Positions 7,943-16,234 of a DNA stretch of 64,000 bases are shown one piece after another. Both the position numbers and the translations under genes were made by a program. The first letter of the stretch is position 1. Each line of letters opens with the position of its first letter. The stretch comes from Hymenobacter caeli (lineage in GTDB: Bacteria; Bacteroidota; Bacteroidia; Cytophagales; Hymenobacteraceae): positions 1 to 64,000 of the forward strand of contig NZ_JABSNP010000014.1 of assembly GCF_013294115.1 (NCBI RefSeq), read 5' to 3'. The notes under the pieces are model-generated. The model worked only from the letters and a program-made list of their open reading frames with translations. It did not search any database and was not told the origin of the DNA.

Positions 7943-8656
7943 ATGTCAACCAAAATCAACGCCCAGCGCAGCGCCACCACCGAAGCCGCCGCCCCCGCCG
8001 CCCTGCTCAGCCCCACGGCCCCGCCGGCACCCGGCCCCCGCGCCTACCAGCTGGACCAGGTGAACGAAGCCACGGGCGAAGTCGCGCGGGTTTCGCGCTT
8101 CCGCTACTTGCCCGGCCACCCGCGCCAAATCCGCTTCGATGCCAAAGCCGGCCAGTTCAACCTCGGCGGCACCGTCCCGCTGGGCAGCTCGCTCAGTTTC
8201 ATCCCGCTGGCCTGGCGCATCTTCCAGGACGACATTCTGAACATGGGCCGCAAGCTCTGGGCCGAGCTGTTCTTCGCCGACTCTAAGGGCGCTATCTGCG
8301 CCGTGCTCTTCCACGGCTACTCGGTCGAAAATCTGTACCGCCTCATCGAGCCGCTGTTTTACGACGACCTCACCCTGGCCGACGTGCAGGTGAAAGTCAC
8401 GGCCGAGAAAAAGCAGACCACGAAAGAGGGCAAAACGGCCACCTATTACATCGCCCAGTTCAGCTACGAGCCGGCCCCCGCCGAGGAGGTCGCCGCCCGC
8501 CGCGACTACGCCCGCGACCTGCCCATCTGGCGGGCCGAAACTTACACCGGCGCGGCCGACATCCGCATCCAGCACGGCTACACCGTGCCCGAGGACGGCG
8601 ACCCGCACACCCCCGCCGCCGAGCTGCCCGCCGCCGAGTTGCCCCAACCTGCCTAG
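7943..8656 (+). CDS. Phage-type hypothetical, possible ssDNA-handling partner of the downstream nuclease
   Basis: A 237-aa protein; the start at 7943 follows a T-rich, C-rich leader and begins MSTKINAQRS. The N-terminal 40 residues are Ala/Pro-rich, and the core (residues 60-180) has well-spaced hydrophobic and aromatic residues (SFIPLAWRIFQDDILNMGRKLWAELFF, then a KVTAEKKQTTKEGK loop). The C-terminus is a low-complexity Ala/Glu/Leu repeat. I recognise the type from Bacteroidota prophages but know no function. Its place near a RecE-like nuclease suggests a recombination or single-strand-binding role, which is inference only. Confidence 0.55.
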   Translation: MSTKINAQRSATTEAAAPAALLSPTAPPAPGPRAYQLDQVNEATGEVARVSRFRYLPGHPRQIRFDAKAGQFNLGGTVPLGSSLSFIPLAWRIFQDDILNMGRKLWAELFFADSKGAICAVLFHGYSVENLYRLIEPLFYDDLTLADVQVKVTAEKKQTTKEGKTATYYIAQFSYEPAPAEEVAARRDYARDLPIWRAETYTGAADIRIQHGYTVPEDGDPHTPAAELPAAELPQPA

Positions 8657-8705
8657 TGCCCCCGGCCCCACGGCACCCGCCGTGGGGCCCTCACTACCCG
8701 CCCCG

Positions 8706-8939
8706 ATGGAAACGCCCCGCCTGCACATCGAGCAGCCGCCCCACGACGAAGCCGAAGCCGCGCAGCTCGCCCAGCTCCGCGAGCTGCTGGCCAACACCAA
8801 CCCGCTGCCCGACCTGCGCGACTTCGCGCCCGCCGTGCGCCAGCTCTTCCCCGAGCCCGCCTACCGCGTCGGCTGCGGCAGCGCCCACCTCTGGCTGCAC
8901 CGCGCCGCCGACGCGACCCGCTTGGCCCTCATCCGCTGA
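8706..8939 (+). CDS. Hypothetical small acidic protein
   Basis: A 77-aa protein starting METPRLHIEQPPHDEAEAAQL, acidic at its N-terminus, with a helical middle and a RVGCGSAHLWLHRAADATRLALIR end. The chosen ATG at 8706 follows the same CCCGCCCCG leader seen before the genes at 7288 and 7561. Not recognised; kept because it fills the gap in a compact gene run and shows coding-like composition. Confidence 0.45.
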   Translation: METPRLHIEQPPHDEAEAAQLAQLRELLANTNPLPDLRDFAPAVRQLFPEPAYRVGCGSAHLWLHRAADATRLALIR

Positions 8940-8975
8940 TTGCTAATTGCTCACTGTTCATTGCTCCTTGAAAAG

Positions 8976-9617
8976 ATGTTCACCGCCCTCACCCACCACC
9001 CCGGCCTGACTCAGGCCCAGCACCGCGCCCTGCCGCACGTCTCCAATACCGACCTCAGCACTCTTAAGGCCAAGCTGTTAGGCAAGCCCAACGCCCCCAA
9101 TCCCGTAGCCTTGGCCTTCGGCAGCCACTTTCACACCGCCACGTTGGAGCCCGGCCGGTACGCCCGCACCGACGAACGGTGCAATTGGGCCCTGGTGGAG
9201 GCACTGGCCGGCGCTGTGCGCCGGCAGCGCTACTGCCGGGATCTGTTGTTTCGGGGCCGGCCCGAAGCCACCCACACCGCCACGCACCTGGCCACCGGCG
9301 TGCTGATTAAAATTCGGCCGGACTTACTGCACACCAGCCCCAAAACCGGAAAGGTGGGCCTCGTAGACTTTAAGACTACCAGCGCCCGCGACTATGCCCA
9401 GTTTTGCGGCACCGTCGAGCAGTACGATTACGACCGCCAAGCCGCCCTATACGCCGACGTGCTGGGCGCGACGCGCTTTACCATCATCGGCGTACAAAAA
9501 AGAGCACCCTTTGAAGTCTGGCAGGTGGAACTATTCAATTTGCCCGGCCTTCTCGCGCAAGGCCGTAAGAAATACACTCGCCTGCTGCGCGCCCACGCCG
9601 AGTATCAAGAGGTTTAG
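8976..9617 (+). CDS. PD-(D/E)XK exonuclease, RecE/exonuclease VIII-like
   Basis: A 213-aa protein matching the C-terminal nuclease domain of RecE-type exonucleases. Visible motifs: the FGSHFHTATLEP opening helix (49-59), Glu98, IRPDLL (Asp116), VDFKTT (Asp131 and Lys133, the D-x-K core), then YDYDRQAALYADVL (150-163). These enzymes degrade one strand of a DNA duplex to give 3' tails for annealing in phage recombination. The ATG at 8976 is preferred to an upstream TTG that lies in an AT-rich repeat-like leader. It is the last gene of the small-gene run, and a large palindrome follows 30 bases after its stop. Confidence 0.82.
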   Translation: MFTALTHHPGLTQAQHRALPHVSNTDLSTLKAKLLGKPNAPNPVALAFGSHFHTATLEPGRYARTDERCNWALVEALAGAVRRQRYCRDLLFRGRPEATHTATHLATGVLIKIRPDLLHTSPKTGKVGLVDFKTTSARDYAQFCGTVEQYDYDRQAALYADVLGATRFTIIGVQKRAPFEVWQVELFNLPGLLAQGRKKYTRLLRAHAEYQEV

Positions 9618-9646
9618 CAGACGGGGATATGAGCTGATCAAAAAAA

Positions 9647-9698
9647 TGTCAATACAATGTACAATACCTAATTATAGGTATTGTACATTGTATTGACA
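9647..9698. repeat. 52-bp perfect palindrome, operator or terminator
   Basis: Two perfectly complementary 24-base arms (9647-9670 and 9675-9698) surround ATTA. The arms begin TGTCAATACAATGTAC. There is an A-run just before the left arm. The right arm contains the -33 TTG of a promoter that faces the next gene, so it could act as an operator; equally it could terminate the upstream run of small genes. Confidence 0.85.
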
Positions 9699-9711
9699 AA
9701 CAGTAATTTTG
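9681..9711 (+). promoter_or_regulatory. Promoter for DUF5723 copy B, overlapping the palindrome
   Basis: TTG at 9681-9683, a 20-bp spacer and TAATTTTG at 9704-9711 fit the Bacteroidota -33/-7 pattern with no mismatch. The TTG is inside the right arm of the palindrome. The predicted transcript would have a leader of roughly 150 bases before the start codon at 9865. Confidence 0.55.
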
Positions 9712-9864
9712 TTGTGCTTGATCCTTTTCCCTGGCAAATTTACTGTCAAAAGGGCTCCGCAACTTTGGTTACCCTTTGCCGGCTTGGGTTACTCATCAAG
9801 CGGAATATCCTTTGGCTTCGGTATTGGAGAATTGCGAGTCGTCATGTCATCAAGTCAAAATTGT

Positions 9865-11337
9865 ATGAAAAGAATCCTGAGGCCGTTGATTTACATTTAC
9901 GGACTGCTCATGCTTCAGCCTAACCGAGTCAGGGCACAGCAGCAGTTCGACGGTGCGCATAGCAACTACGCTGGCATCGGAGGTGTGCTTTGGAATCCTG
10001 CTACAGTGGCAGATAACCGCTACGCTATACAATTGCAAATCGCGGATTTCGACGCTCACGGAACTAACTCAGCCTACGCGTACACCGGTCCTTGGAGCTA
10101 TTTGCATCCAGGTGCCGATTTCAACATACAAGGCACTAACGCGACTGCTCTTGCTAGCAACCAACCCCGCATATTCAGCGTAGGCTTTCAACTCCGAGGT
10201 CCTGGATTGCTGGTTCGCCTGGGCCCAAAAAGTGGCATTGCCTTGAGCACGCGTGTGCGCACCGCTTTTCAAGGTAACGACGTTTCTGCTAGCCTACTAC
10301 AAAATTCCATCGAAGGTTTTCGTACAGTAAGCGCATGGCACAATAGCTCTTTTAACCTTAATTATAATACCGTCACAGAACGAAGCTTGACTTACGGAAA
10401 AGTACTCGTGGATACCGGGCCACACTTCTTGAAAGTAGGTCTCACTGGAAAATGGTTGATTGGCTTGGGTGCAGCCTATGCGCAGGGCAATAATATCGAC
10501 TATGAAACATCACCGAGTGCATACGCTGGCGGGAACGGCATTCTTTTTTTACATCAATTACAAGGAGCCTACGGCTATTCCTACCCCGAAGAAACACCAC
10601 GTTTAGACTTACAAACAGCTAGGCGCTTGCTACTAGGGCAAAACGCTACCGGTTCGGGCTGGGGAGGTGATGTTGGGTTCGTCTACGAATACCGGCCGCG
10701 GCGCACAGTGGGGGGGGCTCCAGTAAACAAAGAACTGTCGGCCAATGATACCCACCGCACTTATCTGTACCGGTTGGGTGTATCGGTTACGGACATCGGA
10801 GCCATCACTTATCGCAACAATACCGTTGCAGTCAACAATATTTCTTTAACGGATGCTGCGGTGCAACCGCCTAGTTATATTGGTATCGACCTGAGCAATT
10901 ATGAAACTCGAATTCCACAGATTTTTCAGTCTGCAGGCACTCCGTTAGAAAACCATTTTACAACGGGCTTACCAACGGCTCTAAACGTCGATTTCGATTA
11001 TCATTTTTCCCGCTACTTATACCTCAATGCTTCCGCCAGCCAGGGCCTGCGTATTCGGTATGCCATTGGCACGCGCACTTTCTCATGGTTGTCTGTAGCC
11101 CCGCGTTTGGAAACCCGGCGCTTCGAGTTGGCTTTCCCCCTGTCCATGACCAACAACTACCGTCAATTTGCGGCGGGAGCTATGCTGCGCCTGGGTCCGT
11201 TGGTGGTCGGGTCAAATAACCTCGTGGCCCTGTGGTCTGGAGCAAATGCTTACGGGGCCAACGTGTACGGGCAAGTCTCCTTGCTTCAAATACTTGCCAG
11301 CAAGCAGCGTAAGCGAACTGCCCGCTTTCCGCATTAG
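9865..11337 (+). CDS. DUF5723-type outer-membrane protein (copy B)
   Basis: A 490-aa secreted protein; the ATG at 9865 gives the signal peptide MKRILRPLIYIYGLLMLQ ending at RAQ, so longer upstream starts are not needed. It mirrors the minus-strand protein at 1999-3471 in length and along its whole sequence, opening with AHSNYAGIGGVLWNPAT and closing with a strand-rich barrel region. The family is a predicted outer-membrane beta-barrel of Bacteroidota without known function. It is followed 67 bp later by a lipoprotein gene, the same order as in copy A. GC content is well below that of the flanking phage-like genes. Confidence 0.8.
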   Translation: MKRILRPLIYIYGLLMLQPNRVRAQQQFDGAHSNYAGIGGVLWNPATVADNRYAIQLQIADFDAHGTNSAYAYTGPWSYLHPGADFNIQGTNATALASNQPRIFSVGFQLRGPGLLVRLGPKSGIALSTRVRTAFQGNDVSASLLQNSIEGFRTVSAWHNSSFNLNYNTVTERSLTYGKVLVDTGPHFLKVGLTGKWLIGLGAAYAQGNNIDYETSPSAYAGGNGILFLHQLQGAYGYSYPEETPRLDLQTARRLLLGQNATGSGWGGDVGFVYEYRPRRTVGGAPVNKELSANDTHRTYLYRLGVSVTDIGAITYRNNTVAVNNISLTDAAVQPPSYIGIDLSNYETRIPQIFQSAGTPLENHFTTGLPTALNVDFDYHFSRYLYLNASASQGLRIRYAIGTRTFSWLSVAPRLETRRFELAFPLSMTNNYRQFAAGAMLRLGPLVVGSNNLVALWSGANAYGANVYGQVSLLQILASKQRKRTARFPH

Positions 11338-11404
11338 TTGCTTCAATCTTCCGGTCGGATGCGCTTACGATTCATTTTTTAATTCAACTGCTTACACCCT
11401 CGTT

Positions 11405-12844
11405 ATGAAAGCACCCGTAACCACCTCGTTCATTTATGCCCTGTTGTTGCTTCTGCCATTGTTGGTGGGCAGCAGTTGTTCGCGGGAAGAAGAGCAGCAA
11501 ATCGAGCCCGCTACGTTCCGGCAATTGGTCATTGCCGCAGCAGATCCGAGTCAAGCCAATCAAACCAATAAATTGCTGGCATATATTTCCAGTAATCATA
11601 TTACTCAGTACCATTATGGCGATTTCGACGCTGATGGCCAACCCGGAAAAATCAACCAATTAGTGGTTGCCGATGCCAGTTCGGGCCTAAGCCTGAATGC
11701 TTTTCTAGACGATAGTCTACGAGTGAAAACGCTTTACTGTAGCAAAGGAGTCGTAAAAGATACGCTACTATTTACTTTCACTTACCCAAATGCGACAACT
11801 ATAGTACTCAGTGCGTATCGAATCGACTGGGCTTCCGACTATACCAAACTTAGGAAGCGAGTCGTACTTAATACGTCCAACAATGCTTATGCCATCAGTG
11901 GGGTCACTACCTATAATAAAGTTAAGATTCCCATTGGTCCACTTGCCTCGCCTGCGTCAATGATGGAACAAGGGAACATACCGTACGCCATGTCTCCCTC
12001 AGGTATTATTGATTCAAAACGCTTTCTCGAGGTGCCTCTTTCAGCCAGCAGTTCAGCAAACAAGTGGTTAACTGTTTTAGGAACCAATCAAAAAAATGGC
12101 CCTGCTCATACGGCTGGTGCCAGCCGGACAACTGCTGAAAACGTTGGAGCTGACATTAGAGAAATAGATATTAATAGTGGGAAAGCTGTTGCAGCTGTTG
12201 GATACGGATTTCTCGGTCTAGGTGCAATCGGTGCCGGTCTAGTAGCGTTCGCTGGCGGAACAGCAACAGCTATCACAACTGCATTTGTGGTTTATGGAGC
12301 AATTGGCGCATTTATAATTTTAAGTGGTGGCATCTCATCCGCCCAAGGAGCAGAACTTTCTCCTTCCGACAAACCCTTTAAATTTCCCCCGTCCAATACC
12401 CCTGACAGCCCAACTACTCAAATCAACGGCACCCAATTGCAGCGGCTAAAAATTTATACTGCCATTAGTGAAAGCGCTGTAACCGTTGTCCCACGTGTTA
12501 ATTCTGTTTGTTGTGATAATCCTTTTCTTTACACAAGCGGGGTATTAGAGTTCAAATTTGGGAGTGGTAAAGCCGTGGGTAGAGGACAAGTGACTGTGAT
12601 TGTTGGTGGTTGTGATGGCACATACGTAGGTTCGGGTGGGAAAAATATTTTCTTTCTTACCAGCGCTTCTGTTGTTGGAAACAATTTAACACTAAACTTT
12701 GGTGATAGTAAGTTCTTGGGAACTATGACTACCCGAGGTGGAACAGGTGTGTTAACCATAAATACCATCGCTGTGTGTAGTGCAAGCGGCGTTTCAGCCC
12801 CATATAGTGTGAATATCCCCATGAGTTTTGCGGCAATTAATTAG
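11405..12844 (+). CDS. Large lipoprotein of unknown function
   Basis: A 479-aa protein with a lipobox (LVGSSC) ending at Cys25 and an acidic EEEQQIEP start of the mature part; the ATG at 11405 fits this best. Residues about 110-260 look beta-rich. Two Gly/Ala-rich hydrophobic segments near 262-312 (YGFLGLGAIGAGLVAFAGG and AFVVYGAIGAFIILSGG) resemble a membrane hairpin, unusual in an outer-membrane lipoprotein and reminiscent of pore or toxin-like hairpins. The last 120 residues form another beta-rich region with a CC pair. It shows no clear homology to the lipoprotein at 286-1878. Function unknown. Confidence 0.65.
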   Translation: MKAPVTTSFIYALLLLLPLLVGSSCSREEEQQIEPATFRQLVIAAADPSQANQTNKLLAYISSNHITQYHYGDFDADGQPGKINQLVVADASSGLSLNAFLDDSLRVKTLYCSKGVVKDTLLFTFTYPNATTIVLSAYRIDWASDYTKLRKRVVLNTSNNAYAISGVTTYNKVKIPIGPLASPASMMEQGNIPYAMSPSGIIDSKRFLEVPLSASSSANKWLTVLGTNQKNGPAHTAGASRTTAENVGADIREIDINSGKAVAAVGYGFLGLGAIGAGLVAFAGGTATAITTAFVVYGAIGAFIILSGGISSAQGAELSPSDKPFKFPPSNTPDSPTTQINGTQLQRLKIYTAISESAVTVVPRVNSVCCDNPFLYTSGVLEFKFGSGKAVGRGQVTVIVGGCDGTYVGSGGKNIFFLTSASVVGNNLTLNFGDSKFLGTMTTRGGTGVLTINTIAVCSASGVSAPYSVNIPMSFAAIN

Positions 12845-13038
12845 CGCTATCTCATGCACAGAAATAGAGTAAAACAAAGGTCTATAATATTAGATAAGGC
12901 TGATTCCTGGAAACAGCAGCTGGCTCTATTTCTATTTTGAATAGCGTTATTCCACCTAAAAGGAGCCCGCGACAACGACGACGTGTTACCACACCACCTC
13001 GGGCCGGTACTGCCAGACACCTGCCAAAAAGCGGGTAT

Positions 13039-13413
13039 TCAATGGTAAGGCGAACGGTTCGCCAGTGGTGTCGGCTGCGCGCCACCCGGCAGCGCGGGCA
13101 ACCCCAGCCCGGCCAATTCTCTCGACAGCGTTGAGAGAATGGCCGGGTAGGTCCGGTAAAAGTCCACGCACCGGTACAGCTGTTGCGCCGACAGGCCCCG
13201 GACTTGCTGCAAGCGGCGCGCCAGTTCCGGCATCAGCCGGGCCCCGTAGGCGGCCCGGTCGTCGCCGTGCTGCTCGTATTCGGCGATGTACCAGCCGATG
13301 ACCCAGTTGCGCACCGTCAGCCAGTAGTTCACCTGCTGCCCGGCCGCCTGTTGCGTCCGTTCGTGCAGGTGTTGGATGCGCCCGGCCAGCGTTAAAAGCG
13401 TTGATTCTGCCAT
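13039..13413 (-). pseudogene. Truncated DUF1016 (YhcG-type) N-terminal domain
   Basis: A 124-aa product starting MAESTLLTLAGRIQ with the DUF1016 N-terminal pattern: INYW-like VNYWLTVRNWVIGWYIAEYE, then YGARLMPELARRL, then LYRCVDFYRTYPAILSTLSREL. Full members carry a PD-(D/E)XK nuclease domain after this and are roughly 330-380 aa long; here the frame ends soon after the conserved part, so the nuclease is lost. It is most likely a decaying gene, though a free-standing domain cannot be excluded. Its position in the accessory region fits ongoing loss of mobile cargo. Confidence 0.6.
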
Positions 13414-13706
13414 AAAGGCCCAAGATACAGCGCCTGCTGACACGGGCCCCGGCGTATGTTTGACCGCCGCGCGGCTGGCCATCGAATACTCTTCCCCACG
13501 TAGCCCACGACCCGCGCAAGAAATGGGGCATGGGGCCCTATCCCCACGGCGGTAACGTGTACGTGACCACGAAAACCGGCCAGCAAAAGGAGTTCATCCC
13601 GCTCGGCAACCGAAGCGATGCCGCCATCCCAGCCGCCATTTAAGAAAAACTGCACCAGCGGTAAGCCGCGCCGTAAAAGTGAACGCCAACCACTTCTGTT
13701 GGCCCG
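13414..13706. other. Intergenic region with a possible short coding remnant
   Basis: No full gene is supported. On the plus strand, a 37-codon ORF from ATG 13530 to TAA 13643 reads like ordinary protein (TTKTGQQKEFIPLGNRSDAA) and stays open upstream for at least 12 more codons, so it could be the tail of a lost gene. Confidence 0.25.
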
Positions 13707-13740
13707 AAAAAGGCCGGCCCCCACCCAAGGAAGCCGGCCT
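13707..13740 (-). terminator. Intrinsic terminator
   Basis: AGGCCGGC at 13711-13718 pairs with GCCGGCCT at 13733-13740. On the minus strand the stem is followed by a T-run, fitting termination of the gene that ends at 13771. Confidence 0.65.
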
Positions 13741-13770
13741 GTTCAGGGCGTACAACGGCCCGTCACGCTG

Positions 13771-14319
13771 CTAGCTGCTGGCCGGCACGGTAAACGTTCG
13801 CGTGAGCAGGTTGCCCAAGCGGTTGACCACCGCCACCGAGTAGCTGGCCCCCGCCGGCAACGACCCCAGGCCAATGCCGATTTCGGTGTTCAGGTCCAGC
13901 TTGAACGCGCCCGTTGGGTAAGCGTCCGTGGTCACCAGCACCGCGTGGTCGCCCGCGTCCGTGGAGGCCACGTTCACGTGCAGCTGCACGTTGCCCCCGT
14001 TGTTGGTCACGTCGAAAGTGGCGAAGGAGAGGGGCCCCGCCCCCAGGCCCGCCCCGCCCATGTCGGCGCTGCCGGCCGCCGTCAGCGTGGCCCCCGGCAA
14101 CTCAAAGCCCGGCGTGGCCGCATCCACGATGTAAACCCCGTCCTGGGCGAGTTGCGTCAGGGAATTGAATTGACTCGTGGGCTTAAATACCTGGTAACTG
14201 GTGCCCGCCGTGTTGAAGCCATAGAGGGCCCGCACGTTGTTTTTCCAGGGGGCCGAAGCCAGCGCCAGCGCCGCCCCGTTGAAGATGAAGCCGGAAAGCG
14301 GCTTGGAGATAGTGCTCAT
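13771..14319 (-). CDS. Conserved-looking hypothetical protein, beta-rich
   Basis: A 182-aa protein (MSTISKPLSGFIFNGAALAL) with no signal peptide and a strand-rich pattern high in Gly, Thr, Val and Asn. It is followed by a terminator and preceded, 84 bp away, by a larger gene of similar composition, so the two form a pair. The style (short N-terminus, extended beta segments, few charged residues) resembles phage structural or appendage proteins, but I recognise no family. Confidence 0.5.
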   Translation of the reverse strand: MSTISKPLSGFIFNGAALALASAPWKNNVRALYGFNTAGTSYQVFKPTSQFNSLTQLAQDGVYIVDAATPGFELPGATLTAAGSADMGGAGLGAGPLSFATFDVTNNGGNVQLHVNVASTDAGDHAVLVTTDAYPTGAFKLDLNTEIGIGLGSLPAGASYSVAVVNRLGNLLTRTFTVPASS

Positions 14320-14403
14320 AAAAAATGATGGGAAGGAGTAAAAAAAAGAGCCGGCCCCGGCGTGCTGCCCGGGCCGGCTCGATTGGTTGCTGAGGCGAAG
14401 GCC

Positions 14404-15441
14404 CTAGAAGTTCACCGTGGCGGCAAACGCACCCGTGTGGGCCGCGCCGTTGTGGGTGAAGGTGAAGGCCTGGCCGGCGTAGCGGTCGAGGTAGGCCACC
14501 GAGGCCACCTGCGCCCCGCCCACGCTCACGTCCATGCTGGCCGGGGCCGAGCCGCCGGTCGCCAGGGCGTTGAAGCCGAAGGTGTCCCCGGCCGAGGCGG
14601 CCAGCGTCACGCCCTGCGCGTCCTGGTTGGGGCCCGTCAGCGTCGTGTCGTAGCTCGTCGCCGAACCCCCGCCCGCCGGCACCGCCGAAGCCACCACGTT
14701 CACGTACTCCACCGCCAGCGGGTTGCTGGCGTTGTTGTTGAGCGGGTAGTACTTGCCGTTGAGCTGCTGGTAGTAGTTCACGCCCAGCACGCCCACCACC
14801 AGGTCGTCGGCCCCCGGGGCGGCCGGCAACGTCGCCACCACCGTCCGGTTCGTGAGCGCCGCGCCGTTCAGCGGCAGAATGCCCAGCGGCGCGGCCACGG
14901 CCGCCTGCTGGTAGGTCTTGCCCAGGAAGTTCACCGACGACGCCCCCACGACAATCTCGTAGTGGGTGGCCCCGGTCGGGGCCGCGATGTCCGTTTGCGG
15001 GTTCAAGCTCGGAATGGCCAGCGTCACGCCCTGGCCGTTGCCCGTCAGCGTGTACTGGAAGAACAGGTTCTGCCCGATGCCTGCCCCCAGGTTGAAGTTG
15101 AAGCCCAGCAGCGGGGCCAGGTTAGATTTCAGCACCTGGCGCATGCCCCGGTCATGCACCCCGTCCAGGGCAATGGCGGCCCGCATCGCCTGGGTCAGGC
15201 GCGAGACCATGCGCTTGTCGCTGGCCGCCTGGATGGCCACGCGCAGCGAGTCGCGCACCAGCTTTGAGGCCGTGGCCGCCCCGCCGAACTCGCTGGCGTT
15301 TTCGCGCACCCGCGCCATGCTGTCCTTGGCCTGAAAGCTAGCCTTGTTGGAAGCCGGCTTCTGCCGGATGCTCCCGTCCTTGGCAAACACCAGGCCCCCC
15401 ACGGTGCCCTGAATGCCTAAAATACCGGTCTGTTGTGCCAT
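14404..15441 (-). CDS. Bacteroidota hypothetical, GILGIQGTVGGLVF-type
   Basis: A 345-aa protein starting MAQQTGILGIQGTVGGLVFAKDGSIRQKPA. This opening, followed by a basic helical region with RVRENASEFGGAATASKLVRDSLR, is a recurrent pattern in uncharacterised Bacteroidota proteins, where a short Gly-rich hairpin precedes a (K/R)DG-type turn. The C-terminal two-thirds is beta-rich, with two domain-like halves. There is no signal peptide. The chosen ATG at 15441 is preceded by an A/T-rich leader, while upstream in-frame sequence overlaps the thermonuclease gene and is a shadow. Function unknown; a structural role is possible. Confidence 0.55.
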   Translation of the reverse strand: MAQQTGILGIQGTVGGLVFAKDGSIRQKPASNKASFQAKDSMARVRENASEFGGAATASKLVRDSLRVAIQAASDKRMVSRLTQAMRAAIALDGVHDRGMRQVLKSNLAPLLGFNFNLGAGIGQNLFFQYTLTGNGQGVTLAIPSLNPQTDIAAPTGATHYEIVVGASSVNFLGKTYQQAAVAAPLGILPLNGAALTNRTVVATLPAAPGADDLVVGVLGVNYYQQLNGKYYPLNNNASNPLAVEYVNVVASAVPAGGGSATSYDTTLTGPNQDAQGVTLAASAGDTFGFNALATGGSAPASMDVSVGGAQVASVAYLDRYAGQAFTFTHNGAAHTGAFAATVNF

Positions 15442-15499
15442 AATAAAAAAAATAAAGTGAGAAAAAGAATAAGTCCGACTGCTTGCGTTACCGGCCTTG

Positions 15500-16159
15500 C
15501 TACCAGGTGCAGCCCACCCCGTAGCGCCGTTTAATGGTTGCCGTAAATCCCCGCCACACCTTCGGGGGCACCGCGGCCGCGGCCCCGCATTTCCACAGCC
15601 CGCGCCCCGCCCGTTGCGCCGCCAGCTGCTGCGCGGCCCGCCCCGCCACCGCCCGGTTCGGGTCAAAGGCCCACGCCCAGCCGCGTACCACGAGCAGCGA
15701 ATCCAGCGCCCGCGCCGGCCCGCCCGGCCCCGCCGGCACCCGCACCCGGCCCAGCGTCCGCCCGTACAGGTCCGTGCCCTGCCGGCGTAGCCACACCAGC
15801 GGTGCCACCCCGCCCGGGCGCAGCAGCGCAGCCACCGAGTCGGTCGCCTGGGCCCCAAAAGCTTGGTCGTGCTCCGGCGCGTCCACACCCAGCAGCCGCA
15901 CCCGCACCAGTTGCCCGCCCGTTAGCACCTCGTAAGTATCGCCGTCCACCACGCGCACCACCCGGGCCGCTTCCCAGGCGGGTTCCACCACCACCGCCCG
16001 CAGCAGCGCGGGCCGCTCCCCGGCCAGCGCCCGGCCCGCCACTGGTGGCCCCAGGCCGCCCTGCGGCGTCAACCCCAGCCCCGCGGCTACGGCCAGGGCA
16101 CCCGCTGCTACCACCAAAATTGTTCGCGCCAATCCTTGCGCTGTTCGCATCCCGTTCAT
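15500..16159 (-). CDS. Thermonuclease (SNase-like) family protein
   Basis: A 219-aa protein with an N-terminal hydrophobic segment (TILVVAAGALAVAAGLGL), probably a signal or anchor, then a staphylococcal-nuclease fold from about residue 65. VVRVVDGDTYEV (Asp72, Asp74), RVRLLGVDAPE (catalytic Glu96 expected) and YGRTLGRV (Arg134) are the classic motifs. The family hydrolyses DNA and RNA with calcium. The start is either 16159 or the nearby ATG at 16150. It lies 58 bp upstream of the hypothetical gene on the same strand. Secreted nucleases are common on mobile elements, where the role is rarely known. Confidence 0.8.
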   Translation of the reverse strand: MNGMRTAQGLARTILVVAAGALAVAAGLGLTPQGGLGPPVAGRALAGERPALLRAVVVEPAWEAARVVRVVDGDTYEVLTGGQLVRVRLLGVDAPEHDQAFGAQATDSVAALLRPGGVAPLVWLRRQGTDLYGRTLGRVRVPAGPGGPARALDSLLVVRGWAWAFDPNRAVAGRAAQQLAAQRAGRGLWKCGAAAAVPPKVWRGFTATIKRRYGVGCTW

Positions 16160-16234
16160 GCCCACAAACCTACCGGGTGCCCTTACGGGTTGTATATTCG
16201 TAGGCCCGCAAGTGCCCCGTTTTGCCCCGTATTC

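Noticed and set aside
12860..12933. Inverted repeat AGAAATAGAG/CTCTATTTCT as terminator of the lipoprotein gene
   Set aside because: The 10-bp arms are 54 bases apart with no T-run after the stem, so a terminator is not supported.
13530..13643. 37-codon ORF as a complete gene
   Set aside because: The sequence looks coding but is short and unmatched, and the frame continues upstream. I list it only as a possible remnant.
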